Assembly: GCA_963781785.1 (NCBI GenBank)
Contig: CAWAHD010000001.1
Coordinates: 2,108,001 to 2,172,000, forward strand
From: CAWAHD01 sp963781785
GTDB taxonomy: Bacteria; Planctomycetota; Planctomycetia; Isosphaerales; Isosphaeraceae
Length of the DNA: 64,000 nucleotides
Direction: 5' to 3'
Positions 1 through 12,754 of this stretch are shown in pieces; the first letter of the stretch is position 1, and every line of letters starts with the position of its first letter. Position numbers and translations under genes: made by a program. Under the pieces are notes generated by a model. The model was not told the DNA's origin and ran no database searches. It saw nothing but the letters and a program-made list of their open reading frames with translations.

Positions 1-2
1 CC

Positions 3-665
3 ACCTGCAATTACTGCGGGGGACGCGGCCAGATCGTCCAGGCACGCGGCTTCTTTCAGGTTGCAACCACATGCCCCGCTTGCGGCGGCGAAGGAGTGCG
101 GATCAGCGATCCCTGCCCGAGCTGCCGAGGCGCAGGCCGAGTTCCCAAGGCCGCCCGCCTCCAGGTCGATGTACCACCCGGAGTCGAAAGCGGCATGTGG
201 CTCCAGTTGCGCAATCAAGGGGAACTGGGTGATGTCGGCGGGCCGCGGGGCAATCTCCGGATCCAGGTGATGGTGAGGAAGCATCCGTTCTTCGAGCGGC
301 GGCGAAACGACCTCATCTGCCAGGTACCGATCAGTTTTGCCCAGGCAGCCCTCGGTGGCGTGATCGAAGTGCCGACCCTGGACGGTCCCGAGGATCTGGA
401 GGTTCCCCGAGGTACGCAGAGCGGGGAGACGTTGCGGCTGAAGGGCCGGGGCATGCCGGATATTGGGGGAAGGGCACGAGGTGACGAGCTGGTGGAGGTT
501 CACGTCGAGACACCGAGGCACTTGACCCCGCGACACGAAGAGCTGCTGCGCGAGCTGGCCCAGATCGAGCACGACCAGGTCAGCCCCCGCCGCAAGAGTT
601 TCTTCGAGAAACTGCGCGATTACTTCACGGAGGAGGCGGAGCCCGACGATTCGGAGGAGTCTTGA
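3..665 (+). CDS. dnaJ: DnaJ co-chaperone, C-terminal part (gene begins before the window)
   Basis: Partial gene, open from the first bases. The visible part starts inside the cysteine-rich zinc-binding region: three CxxCxGxG-type motifs are seen (CNYCGGRG, CPACGGEG, CPSCRGAG), so the J domain, the Gly/Phe linker and the first zinc motif lie upstream. The C-terminal substrate-binding beta domains follow (VDVPPGVESG, VMVRKHPFFERRRNDL, PTLDGPEDLEVPRGTQSGETLRLKGRGMP), then an acidic tail. DnaJ delivers unfolded proteins to DnaK and stimulates its ATPase in the cytoplasm. grpE follows within about 60 bases, so the two are probably one heat-shock operon. Family assignment is secure; the start is not visible. 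Confidence 0.95.
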   Translation, partial: TCNYCGGRGQIVQARGFFQVATTCPACGGEGVRISDPCPSCRGAGRVPKAARLQVDVPPGVESGMWLQLRNQGELGDVGGPRGNLRIQVMVRKHPFFERRRNDLICQVPISFAQAALGGVIEVPTLDGPEDLEVPRGTQSGETLRLKGRGMPDIGGRARGDELVEVHVETPRHLTPRHEELLRELAQIEHDQVSPRRKSFFEKLRDYFTEEAEPDDSEES

Positions 666-727
666 ACCGAGCCTGGCCCGCCACCGCCCGAACCGATCCG
701 TCCCGTCCCGTCCAGGAGCAGCGGAGT

Positions 728-1348
728 ATGAACGAATCGACCCGAAAACGTGAAAACTCGAACCCCTCGGCGTCCGAAAAAACCGACGACTACCCAACCC
801 TGGGCCGGCCCGAGGACAGCCCGCAGGCCGGCGAGGGCGCACAGCCACGGGAAGGTCAACGGTCCGATTGGGAGACAATGTCCGCTTTCGACCAGATTGC
901 CCAGTTGAAACAAGAACGCGACGAGTTTCGCGACCAGGTGCTGCGCAGCCGGGCCGAATTTGCCAATTACCAGAAGCGCACCAAGCAGCAGGCCGATGCC
1001 GAGCGCGTTTACGCGGTGAGTGCATTGGCCCGCGACCTGCTGGACTCGATCGACAACCTCGAGCGAGCGATCGAGGCGCTGCGCGTCTCGGGCGCAGCGG
1101 AGATCACGGCGGGCTTGGACATGGTCCAGAAGCAGTTGCTCGAGATCCTGGCGAAGCACGGCATCGAGCCGATCGTGGCGCACGGGTCTCCATTCGACCC
1201 GAATCTCCACGATGCCGTCGCGCAGCAGCCTTCTCACGAGCACGCGGAAGGGACGGTCGTCGCCGAGCTCACGAAGGGCTACAAGATTCGCGACCGAGTG
1301 CTCCGGCCCAGCAAGGTCGCCGTGTCCACCAAGCCCGCCCCGAATTGA
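728..1348 (+). CDS. grpE: GrpE nucleotide exchange factor
   Basis: GrpE releases ADP from DnaK. A charged, disordered N-terminus (about 55 residues) is followed by the long coiled-coil dimerisation helix (QIAQLKQERDEFRDQVLRSRAEFANYQKR) and the C-terminal beta domain with the family signature (HDAVAQQPSHEHAEGTVVAELTKGYKIRDRVLRPSKVAV). The ATG at 728 is preferred because AGGAG lies 8 bases upstream; an in-frame TTG at 662 touching the dnaJ stop is possible but has no clear ribosome site. About 206 residues, typical for the family. It lies just after dnaJ, an arrangement that fits a chaperone operon. Confidence 0.95.
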   Translation: MNESTRKRENSNPSASEKTDDYPTLGRPEDSPQAGEGAQPREGQRSDWETMSAFDQIAQLKQERDEFRDQVLRSRAEFANYQKRTKQQADAERVYAVSALARDLLDSIDNLERAIEALRVSGAAEITAGLDMVQKQLLEILAKHGIEPIVAHGSPFDPNLHDAVAQQPSHEHAEGTVVAELTKGYKIRDRVLRPSKVAVSTKPAPN

Positions 1349-1454
1349 ATCCCGGAAGGTGCCGGGCCCCGTTGTGAGGAGCCCGGCCGTGCTCTGGTTG
1401 AGGGAGCGCGAGCGATCAGAAAGACGCGTCGAGCCACGAGGGAGCTCCTTCAGA

Positions 1455-1793
1455 ATGCCGACTTACGATTATATCTGTGATTCTTGTGGGCATGAATTCG
1501 AGCTTTTCGAGTCGATCATGGCCAAACCCCGCACCGATTGCCCGGAGTGCAAGGAGCAGAAGCTCCGCAGGAAGATCGGCCCCGGCGCCGCCATCCTGTT
1601 CAAGGGCTCGGGCTTTTACCAGACGGATTATCGCAGCGAGTCGTACAAGAAGGCCGCCCAGGCGGAGAAGTCGACGAACGAGCCGGCCAAGCCGGCGGGC
1701 GATTCCAAGCCTGCCTCCGATGGCGCAAGTGCTCCCAAGAGCGAGCCGGCCAAGGCAAGCACACCGCCGCCGGCCTCCAAGAGCGAGTCATGA
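1455..1793 (+). CDS. FmdB-family zinc ribbon protein
   Basis: The N-terminal 50 residues match the putative regulatory FmdB/CxxC-CxxC family: MPTYDYICDSCGHEFE, then a second CPECKEQKLRRKIG knuckle, forming one four-cysteine zinc ribbon. The remaining 60 residues are a low-complexity Lys/Ala/Pro/Ser tail, common in planctomycete members. The biochemical role of the family is not established. The stop overlaps the start of the next gene by four bases (ATGA), so the two are probably translationally coupled. Start chosen at the conserved MPTYDY. Confidence 0.85.
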   Translation: MPTYDYICDSCGHEFELFESIMAKPRTDCPECKEQKLRRKIGPGAAILFKGSGFYQTDYRSESYKKAAQAEKSTNEPAKPAGDSKPASDGASAPKSEPAKASTPPPASKSES

Positions 1794-1999
1794 TCAAGGG
1801 AAAGTGTCCAATCTGCTCGAATCGATTCGAGATCGCCTCGCTGGACGAGAACCCGGCGTTCCCTTTTTGCTCGGAGCGCTGCCGGTTGGTCGACCTCGGG
1901 CGCTGGATCGACGGACGATATTCGGTGCCTGTGCCGGCCGATCACCCGGATGCGGACGTCGATGAACCGGGTGAAATCTCCGCGGATCAAGAGGAGTGA
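1790..1999 (+). CDS. yacG: YacG-like zinc protein (DNA gyrase inhibitor family)
   Basis: A 69-residue protein with the YacG/DUF329 pattern: CPIC near the N-terminus, then FCSERCRLVDLGRWIDGRYSVP, giving a CxxC...CxxxC zinc site and the conserved Asp-Leu-Gly-x-Trp segment. E. coli YacG binds GyrB and inhibits gyrase; the same activity here is inference from family. The ATG overlaps the stop of the preceding zinc-ribbon gene. The C-terminus is acidic (DADVDEPGEISADQEE). Confidence 0.85.
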   Translation: MIKGKCPICSNRFEIASLDENPAFPFCSERCRLVDLGRWIDGRYSVPVPADHPDADVDEPGEISADQEE

Positions 2000-2015
2000 T
2001 CGTGCGAGCGGCTCC

Positions 2016-2170
2016 GCCACAGCACACCGGCGGCCGGCGGATTTTTTTTGGCTCCCTCTCCTGGGGGAGAGGGCAGGGGTCAGGGCCGAGCGCCACAGTA
2101 CACCGGCGGCCGGCGCATTTCACTGGCTCCCTCTCCTGGGGGAGAGGGCAGGGGTGAGGGCCGAGCGCCA
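2016..2170 (+). repeat. Two tandem copies of a dispersed palindromic repeat
   Basis: The gap between 2000 and 2371 holds no convincing gene. It contains two adjacent copies (about 2017-2096 and 2094-2170) of a unit made of a CACAGYACACCGGCGGCCGG block, a short variable stretch, and a block with CCCTCTCCTGGGGGAGAGGG (a near-perfect hairpin) followed by CAGGGGTNAGGGCCGAGCGCCAC. A third copy lies at about 39036-39133. The hairpin core and the fixed outer blocks suggest a non-autonomous REP-like mobile repeat. Confidence 0.8.
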
Positions 2171-2371
2171 CCGAGAGCCTTCCCGAGTTGAGTCACCCGA
2201 TGCGCATCCTCCTTCATCCTTGATCCATTCGAGGGACGTTGCCCCTCACATTCGCCATCTCGGTCTAATTATGATGGCGTCCATTGCGTTCGGTGCCGAG
2301 AAGGGGCTTCGCCGCTGGGCGAGCCAACAGTGGCACAGCCGTGAAACTCAGCTTCCGCGGGAGACTTCAAC

Positions 2372-3885
2372 ATGCCAGCCGGCGATGAAGTCCAGGGCGC
2401 TGGCTCTGATGCGGCGCAGCGCGTCCATGAAACCGAGACGGTTATTCAGGGAGCCGGGCCCGGCGTGGGAGGGGCTCCGCACGCCGCCGCCGATTCTCGC
2501 GCGTCCGTGGGCGCCGCGACGCTCGAAGAATTCCAGAGCTCGCTCGTCGAAGTCGGATTGATCGACGAAGCGGATCTCCAATCGTTTGCCGCAGATTCCG
2601 CGGAGGGCGTGCTGGGGGTCTCTCGCGCTCTGGTCAAGGCGGGCAAGCTCACTCCCTACCAGGCGGCGGCGATTTACCAGAACAAGAGCCGGGGCCTTTT
2701 GGTCGGCAACTACATCATCCTGGGCAAGCTCGGGCAGGGGGGGATGGGCGTCGTCTTCAAGGCGCGGCACCGCCGGCTGGGGCGGGTCGGCGCGCTCAAG
2801 CTTCTGCCTCCTTCGTTTGCCGCGATCGTGACGCCGTGATGCGATTTCGCCGCGAGGTCGAGGCCGCCGGCAAGCTCAAGCACCCCAACCTGGTCGCCGC
2901 CCAGGACGCCGACGAAGACCGCGGCGTCCATTTCCTGGTCATGGACTACGTCGAAGGTCGCGATCTCGACCGCACCGTCCAAGATCGCGGGCTGATGCCG
3001 GTCAACCAGGCCGTCGACTGTCTGATCCAGGCGGCCCGCGGCCTCGAGGCCGCCCACGCCCAGGGGATCATCCACCGCGACATCAAGCCGGGGAATCTGA
3101 TGCTGGATTCGACCGGCACGGGCCGCGTGCTCGACCTGGGGCTGGCCCGGATCGTCGACGCCGCCAACCCGTACGGCAAGTCCACAAAAGGGCGGCTGAC
3201 CCAGAGCGGCATGTACATGGGCACCATCGATTACATGGCACCCGAGCAGGCCGAGGACTCGCACCGTGTTGACCATCGCGCCGACATTTACAGCCTGGGC
3301 TGCACGCTCTATTACCTGCTGACGGGCAAGGCGCCGTTTGTCGGGGAAACGGTGCTCAAGACGCTCATGGCCCACAGGGAACGTCCCGCGCCGTCGTTGC
3401 GCATCGCTCGGCCTGACGTCTCTTCCGCACTCGATGCGGTTTACCTGAAGATGATGGCCAAGAAGCCGGAGGACCGCCCCGCTTCGATGACCAAAGTCGT
3501 GGCGCTCTTGCAAGCATCGAAGACTGCTCCCGAGCTCGACAAGAAAACGGGGGCTGCGCCCCCGAAATCCAAGCCCGAGCTGATGGTGTTCGACGCGCAG
3601 CCGCTCAAGCGCGCCGGGCCGCCCAGGACCAAAGCCGAGCCGTCGATCTTCGCGCGCCGACAGGAGCCGGAAGGCCTGGCGATTGGTCATGAGCTGAACC
3701 TCGAAGACCATGGATTCCGCGGTCACCATCGACCTCGAGGGTGTCCCCCTCAAGACCTCTCTGCGGCTTTTGCTCGCGCAACTCGGTCTTGGCTACATCG
3801 TCAAGGAGGGAGGGCTGAGCATCGACTCGGCCGCGGCAGCTCGAAACTTCCGAGCGCTGATGGAGAGCAGAGCACCGGGCAATGA
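2372..3885 (+). CDS. Serine/threonine protein kinase, frameshifted and apparently truncated
   Basis: Hanks-type kinase. The N-terminal ~115 residues carry a helical region common in planctomycete kinases (LEEFQSSLVEVGLIDEADLQ). The catalytic domain follows: glycine loop (GKLGQGGMGVVFKA), invariant lysine in ALKLL, catalytic loop HRDIKPGNLML, DLG in place of DFG, and GTIDYMAPEQ. The frame breaks near 2821: homologous kinases read FARDRDAVMRFRR, which needs one extra base between F-A and R-D. After the kinase domain (about 3510) there is only a low-complexity tail, with no membrane segment or sensor domain, so the 3' end looks lost. A fragment of another family follows in a different frame. Confidence 0.75.
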
Positions 3886-3889
3886 CTGA
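3710..3889 (+). pseudogene. Fragment of a planctomycete STN/secretin-like domain protein
   Basis: This reading frame, different from that of the kinase tail it overlaps, encodes about 59 residues (VTIDLEGVPLKTSLRLLLAQ, then LGLGYIVKEGGLSI). The pattern resembles the short domain found at the ends of many planctomycete proteins (TxDLxGxPLKTxLRLLLxQLGLxYxVKDGxLxI, related to the STN/secretin N-domain). No upstream part of such a protein is present, so it looks like the 3' end of a deleted gene joined to the kinase. The identification is by recollection of the family pattern. Confidence 0.45.
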
Positions 3890-3982
3890 GAGCGGCCCAG
3901 AGCGATGTCGGTCAGGCGGTCCCGCCTGGCGTAAGGCTGGAGAGCCTGACCGGCGCCGCGGTGCCCGCAAGCGAAAGACCGG

Positions 3983-4705
3983 TTAACGATCTTGCCTTTC
4001 GTGCAACCGCTTCCCCCGCCGCCACGCAAATCCTCCCACGCCGAGCGCACCGATTCCCAGGAGCACGACGCTCGACGGCTCGGGCACTGACCCGCCGTAG
4101 ATCGTGAATGCCAGGTCCGAGGGCGGAGTTCCATAATACGTGCTGCCGGGAACAAGATCTGTCAAACCGAGACTGTTGCCGGGGTATTGTCCGCCCGGAT
4201 TCTGAATCAGAAACTCACTGCCCACGGGCATCCCGTCGTTGGTATAGTCCCAGAGCCAGTTGCCGCCGGCCACCGGTCGAACAACCCACGCAGTCAGCCA
4301 GTACGTCCCCGGGCTCAGGACAATATTGAGACCCGTGAAGTTGAGGTTGCCGTTGGCATCCTCGGTGCCGGAATAAATGGGGTCGGTGGTGTCGGAGAAA
4401 CTGGGCAAGCTCGTCGACTGGATCTGGAAGAAGACTCCCTGGTTCAAGGCCGGGTTCGCCTGCTCGAGCCCGTAGGCCGTCACACCCTGGATGATCCACC
4501 CCGGTGACGTGACATTGAAGTCATCGAACGAGAGTGTGCTCCCCGCGGGGAAATCGGTGGGCGGGAAGATCTGGGAGACGGTGGCATAGGGGCTCCCGAC
4601 GTAAGGCTGATCATAGAGTACTCCGGCGCGAGCCGCTGTGGCTGACCAGCTTGCGAGAACGACCATCGCCGCGATCAGGCGAATCGGGATTGTATCGCTC
4701 TTCAT
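3983..4705 (-). CDS. PEP-CTERM sorting-domain protein
   Basis: A 240-residue exported protein of unknown specific role. It has an N-terminal signal peptide (IRLIAAMVVLASWSATAARA) and a C-terminal PEP-CTERM tripartite signal: VPEPSS, a hydrophobic helix (VVLLGIGALGVGGFAW) and an Arg/Lys-rich tail. PEP-CTERM proteins are processed by an exosortase and usually go to the envelope or extracellular matrix. The central part is Gly/Asn/Thr-rich, probably beta sandwich. A purine-rich GTGAGAA lies upstream of the ATG. The gene sits between two patches of palindromic repeats. No exosortase gene is in the window. Confidence 0.85.
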   Translation of the reverse strand: MKSDTIPIRLIAAMVVLASWSATAARAGVLYDQPYVGSPYATVSQIFPPTDFPAGSTLSFDDFNVTSPGWIIQGVTAYGLEQANPALNQGVFFQIQSTSLPSFSDTTDPIYSGTEDANGNLNFTGLNIVLSPGTYWLTAWVVRPVAGGNWLWDYTNDGMPVGSEFLIQNPGGQYPGNSLGLTDLVPGSTYYGTPPSDLAFTIYGGSVPEPSSVVLLGIGALGVGGFAWRRGKRLHERQDR

Positions 4706-4731
4706 CGTTGAATTCTCACTTTCGGAACCAA

Positions 4732-4863
4732 GTAGGTCAGGCTTTCCAGCCTGACGTCTTGAAGTAGGTCAAGCTTTCCAGCCTGACGTTGCCTTCCGGA
4801 ATACGCGGGTCGCGCTGTCCAGCCTGACCTACGTGCCGTCAGGCTGGAAAGCCTGACCTACGT
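4732..4863. repeat. Cluster of four REP-like palindromes
   Basis: Four copies of a palindrome with core GTCAGGCTGGAAAGCCTGAC (or its complement), usually flanked by GTAGGT/ACCTAC: about 4732-4756, 4764-4790, 4807-4832 (partly degenerate) and 4838-4863. A more degenerate pair lies at about 3905-3948 on the other side of the PEP-CTERM gene. They lie between two convergently decoded 3'/5' ends and could act as terminators or be products of a REP-mobilising transposase. Confidence 0.85.
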
Positions 4864-7800
4864 CACGCTGAGTGTGTACATCCCATTATTGGTGGAAGTC
4901 ACGAAGACCAGCCCGCCGCCCAGGGCCGGGAAGTTCTTGGTGCTGAAGTCGCCCGTCAGGGTGCCCAGCACGGTCAAGACCTGGAACGATTCGCCTTGCG
5001 AGGGGGTGAAGCCGCCCATCAGACTTACGTTCAGGGTGCCGCCCAGGCTGGCGTTACCGGTAACGGTGAGCTGATCGAACTGGCCCGCACCGGTGCCTGC
5101 CAGCTTGATATCCAGGACGCCGGAGCCGGTCTCGGTGTAGCTGCCGTTGACCGTCGCACTTGCCAGATTGACACCTCCGAGTGTGAGGGTACCGGAATTC
5201 GTCACGTTCGTAAACAGGGTCACGCCGTTGTCGAGCTCCAGAGTCCCCATGCTTTGAACCTGGACGCTTGCAATCGTGAAGCTGGCGTTCACGTCCAATG
5301 CGCCGCCCGCCACCGACAGGGTTTGCACGTTCGTGACCGTCAGGTGCGCGGTCGCGACGGTCCCGCCCGCCACGACCACCGCACTGGTTCCCGTTCCGCC
5401 GGTGATGGTCGTCATGCCCGACCATCCGTTGAGCGTGAAGGTGTCGTTGCTCGGCCCGCCCCTCAACTGGGCCGAGGTCACGTTGTCCAGGGCCACCGTG
5501 TCAGTGCCGCTGGCCCCGGCGATTGTCAGACTGGTGTCGCTGAGAGTATCGTTCGCGTCGGCGTTGACCTCGATCACGTTCGAGCCGCCTTCTGCCGCAT
5601 TGAAAGTCACGCCGCCTGTCGGGACCGGATCACCGTTTGTGTAGTCAAGAATGAGCGTGTCGTTGTTGCCCAGGTTGGGTAAGGGCACGTCGCCGTTGGG
5701 CTCGTTGTCGACGTCGAGGCCGTGCTGGATCACGATTCCGCCCGCCAGGCTCTCCACGGAACCCGTGAAAATGGGGACATTGTTCAGCAGCACGACGTCG
5801 AAGTCGGAGGTGATCGAAGTCCGTCGGATCGTGATCGTGATGTTCCCCGACGTGGGCGAGATCACGAGCGTGCCGGGCAACGCAAACGAGTCGACACCCA
5901 CCTGCTGGCCTGTGGCCGTCATGCCGCTGAACGTGTTGGACTGGTGCGCCACGAAGATCCTGCTGCCGGCGATGGCAATCCCGAAGGAGTTGCCGATCCC
6001 CGTGGTCGGCGGCGGTCCATTCAAAACGTCGGCCGCGCCGGCATCAGGGTCGAATGGCTGCGTATCGACCTGGAAAGCCGGCCCGAATGCACCGCCCTGA
6101 ACGCTGTACGCGGCAAACACGTCCAGCAAATAATCTCCCCCGGCGTTCTTCTGGCCGTTCTGGTTGCTGTACCAGCTCACCACGACGTCGCCGTTCTGGT
6201 CGATCGCGGCGGTCGGAAAGAGCTGGAAGGTTGAGCTCGACGCCGGTGACGCCACGGACGACGTCGTCGTGCTCCAGGCGCCGGTCGAGGCGTTCTGGGT
6301 GAGCGTGGCGATCACCACCTCCGAAGAGGGGGCATTCATCGTGCCCGCGCTAGGATCCTCGACCGTCACGACGTACACGATGCCCGGCTGGCTCGGGTCC
6401 ACGAGGACATCGGGGATCACCGATCCCTGCGTCGAGAACTTCGTCCCGGCGATCGTGCGGCCGCCCGACTGGTCGTTGAATGTGATGTCGCTTGCGCCGG
6501 CGCCGAATACCGTCACCGTGCTCCCCTGCTGAACCAGGGCATTGGTCGTGCTGTTGAAAGTGTAAACAGCCATGAGCGTCTGCCCGCTCAAGCCGTCGGG
6601 CACGATGCCTTTGTCCGGTGCCAGGCTGAAACCGGGCTGTGAGTGGTAGGCCACGTAGATCGACCCATCAGGCCCGACGGTGATCCCCGCGCCATAGATG
6701 TAGCTGGAGGTCGACGACGCGACGATCAGCGGCGTTAACCACGTCTTGCCTTGATTGGTCGAGAGCGAGACCAGGATCTGCGAGCTGCCCGAGGAGCTGA
6801 GCTGGCTCCAGACCTCGTACAGGTTATTGCTGCGGTTGCTGCCGGCGGGATTGTCGGCCGCCAGCTCCTGCTGGACGTCGGTGGATCCATTTGCGGGTGC
6901 GTCGACGGTGTTCGGGCCGGCGATCAAGGCCCCGGTGCTGGGATCGCGCTCCGTGATCGTGATCCCGCCGGTGGCCGCGTTCAGGTACGACCAGTAGAGA
7001 TTCCCCTTCTTGTCGTAGATCACGCTGGAATCGCCGCTCGAGGTGGTCGGGAATGGGATCAGCGCGCTCCACGTCGCGCCGCCGTTATTCGAAACTTCGA
7101 GACCGTTTTGTGACGCGACGGCGAGGTCGTTCGGGTTGTAGCTGCTGGCCACGATCGCCGGCTGAACGAGGCTCGGACCCCCGGGAATGCTGGGGCCTGA
7201 ATGGGTCGGCGGCGTCGGCGAGATCGGATTGGCAAGACTCGGCGGGCTCGGCTGAGTCGGCCGCGGGGGAGGGGTCGTGCTCGGTGGCGACGGCGTGAAC
7301 GAATTGAATCGGGGTGAGCCGATCGCCCCGGGCGCGGAGACGACCCCCGGCAACGCTGAATTGCCCCCCACCAGAGGCAGGGCGTGCGGGTAAGTGGACA
7401 GGGCGATCAAGTTCGACCAGAGTGCCTGAACGACATAGGTATGGTTCAACCCCGTCATCGGATCGGTGACGGTGTAGTTCAGCCACTGACCGTTACACAG
7501 GTCGCCGATTTCTCCCCCGGTGTTGACGTAAAACCATCCGGTGGCGTAAGGGTCGCTTGTCGCCTCGCCCAGCTCGTGCGAGCCGACCCCGGTCAGAAAT
7601 TGGAAATAGTTCAGCCCCGAGTTGGCTTGCGCGGCGGCCGATGGAAACGGCATCACGGCATACGCGAACTTGGTGCCGTTCTTGGCATTGGCGTAGAAGT
7701 GGTATCCGCCGAAGGATGTCGCGCTGTAAAGGACCTGGTTAGCTCCGGTAAAATCTTGAGCTCCGACCACCACGCCCGGCTGAACCCAGACGAAATAAAG

Positions 7801-8345
7801 GGTGGTGCCGGCAACGGGTGCCGGCAGCGTCGGGGCACCGCCCCCAGGCCCGGGGGCGATCTGGTTCTGAATCATGTTCTGAACGTTGTTGCCGTCGGTA
7901 ATACCAAGAGCATTGCGGTCATAGATGACGGGGGTGCCATTGGGAAACTTCAGAAGGGCGCCGGAAAATCCACCACGTCGTGCGGTAGAGCCAGTCCAGG
8001 CCCCGAGTCGATCAGCTTCCCGGTGCCGACGCCGTACTCGGCAAGATCGCCCAGGTACTGGCTGCCGCTGAGCGAGTTCAGGTAGGTGTCGAGATCGGTC
8101 TCCAGGTTCAGAATGGCCGGATTGACCGAGTCCCAGTAGTTGCCGTAGAAGATTGACACCACCTGCACGTTCTTGAGAATAGAGACCGGGTTGCTGTGGG
8201 GTGTGACCAGGACCGCGAGCAGCTCGCGACTTTCGAGCGATTCGGCGTGAAAGGTCAGCGCACGCTTTCGCCGAGCCGACGCCCGATCCCCGCGCGGGGA
8301 TCGGTTCTGACCGTGCAGCCATCGATGCAGATTCATGGGGATCAT
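4858..8345 (-). CDS. Large secreted protein with HELGE metallopeptidase-like motif and sialidase-like repeats, frameshifted
   Basis: About 1160 residues. The N-terminus has an Arg-rich segment and LESRELLAV, the planctomycete export/anchoring signature. Next come about 250 residues (NVQVVSIFYGNYW ... GSHELGEATSDP ... GGEIGDLCNGQW), a secreted family with a HExxE-type motif resembling a zinc peptidase (inference). The middle has BNR/Asp-box-like beta-propeller repeats (SNNGGATW, STNQGKTW). The C-terminus is beta-helix-like and ends with a domain seen at the end of autotransporter-type passengers (GSYTETGSGVLDIKLAG ... SFQVLTVLG). The frame breaks near 7965, where restoring one G in a CCGG context joins VDFP to GALLKFPNGTPV. 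The ATG at 8345 has GAGG 6 bases upstream. The stop codon TAG lies inside a REP palindrome. Confidence 0.75.
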
Positions 8346-8664
8346 GATGAGCCTCAATCGTTGTCATGCGGGCTGGTAACTCGCCGGGTCTTCTCCATTC
8401 CTATCGCACCAAGTCGCCAAATCCCCTCATCGGCTTACTTAGGATTATTAACGCCTTAAAAGGCGTTAGCAAGGGTGCACTGCGACAGAGTCGAGTTATC
8501 CTCCATTCTTCATTCTTCCTCCATCATTCGTGGGTAACCTTTGGGGGCCGATCCGTCATATGTATGTTGAAAGTCGAAGTCGATTGCGCCTGAGCGACCT
8601 GACTTGAGGGACCGGCGCAAAAGACCGTTCGAGGCGGCGCGCCGGGATGGAGGGGAGCCGGTCG
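8346..8664. other. Divergent intergenic region with a palindrome
   Basis: Non-coding gap between the divergent surface-protein gene (minus) and the sigma gene (plus). A perfect inverted repeat TAACGCCTT-AA-AAGGCGTTA occupies 8449-8468, about 105 bases upstream of the minus-strand start and about 197 bases upstream of the plus-strand start. There is no run of T directly after it on either strand, so an operator is at least as likely as a terminator. No confident promoter was recognised. Confidence 0.5.
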
Positions 8665-9387
8665 ATGAGTCAAACGGGCACGATCACGCGGTGCATTCGC
8701 GACCTGGAGCGGGGAGAGACCTCGCAGCGGGATGCCGCCGCGCGTGAGCTTTGGGAGTATTTCTTTGCCGATTTGATGTGTTACGCGCGGCGACGTCTTC
8801 AGGCCGCGCATGCATCGAGAGGCTCGGCCGACGAAGAGGACGCCGCCGAACGCGCGTTCACGCGGGTCTGCCGCGGCATCGAGCGCGGCCAGCTCAAGCT
8901 GGGCAATCGCGTCGATCTGTACAAGGTACTCCGCTGGGCGACCACGCGCGAGGTCATAACCCTGCTCCATCGTGCCAAGCGCGACGCCGCCTGGACCAGC
9001 GACCCGCGCATCCTCGGCCAGATTCCCGACTCGGCCATGCCGCCGGAGCTGCTCCTCCTGGCATTCGACGCCTGCCAGCGGCTCCTGGGCCTGCTCGAAA
9101 ACGACGAGCTGCGGCAGATCGCGATCTGGAAGCTGGCCGGACATACAAACCAGGTGATCGGCACCAAGCTCGCTTGCTCTCTTGCCAGGGTCGAGCGGAT
9201 CCTCGCTCAGATCCGGGAAACGTGGAGACGAAAGTGGGACGAGGCCGTGCCCGTCGGACCAGCGAAATCCGGGCCACGCCGCACCTCGCGACCCGTCGAT
9301 GACGCGCTCGAACCCGATCCGATGGGCGATATCGATGCCCTCGATGCCATTCAAATCCTGCACTGCCTGACGGGGTTTGGCAGTTGA
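8665..9387 (+). CDS. ECF-type RNA polymerase sigma factor
   Basis: About 240 residues. The N-terminal part matches the planctomycete ECF subfamily sigma2 helix pattern (RDAAARELWEYFFADLMCYARRRLQ ... DEEDAAERAFTRVCRGIERGQ), followed by a linker and a sigma4-like helix-turn-helix (RQIAIWKLAGHTNQVIGTKLACSLARVERILAQIRETWRRKW). It should direct RNA polymerase to a small promoter set. ATG 8665 is chosen because GGAGGGGAG lies 7 bases upstream; an in-frame ATG at 8647 is part of that ribosome site. The C-terminal ~35 residues are Pro/Asp-rich and not family-typical. No anti-sigma gene is adjacent. Confidence 0.8.
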   Translation: MSQTGTITRCIRDLERGETSQRDAAARELWEYFFADLMCYARRRLQAAHASRGSADEEDAAERAFTRVCRGIERGQLKLGNRVDLYKVLRWATTREVITLLHRAKRDAAWTSDPRILGQIPDSAMPPELLLLAFDACQRLLGLLENDELRQIAIWKLAGHTNQVIGTKLACSLARVERILAQIRETWRRKWDEAVPVGPAKSGPRRTSRPVDDALEPDPMGDIDALDAIQILHCLTGFGS

Positions 9388-9402
9388 AGAGCGGGCCGAG
9401 AA

Positions 9403-12729
<3,327 letters not shown>

Positions 12730-12754
12730 CGTCGTTTCCCCCACGCCTGCCCCG

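Noticed and set aside
7960..7970. Programmed ribosomal frameshifting as the reason for broken genes
   Set aside because: There are about 26 sites in unrelated genes, no common slippery sequence, and both directions of shift occur.
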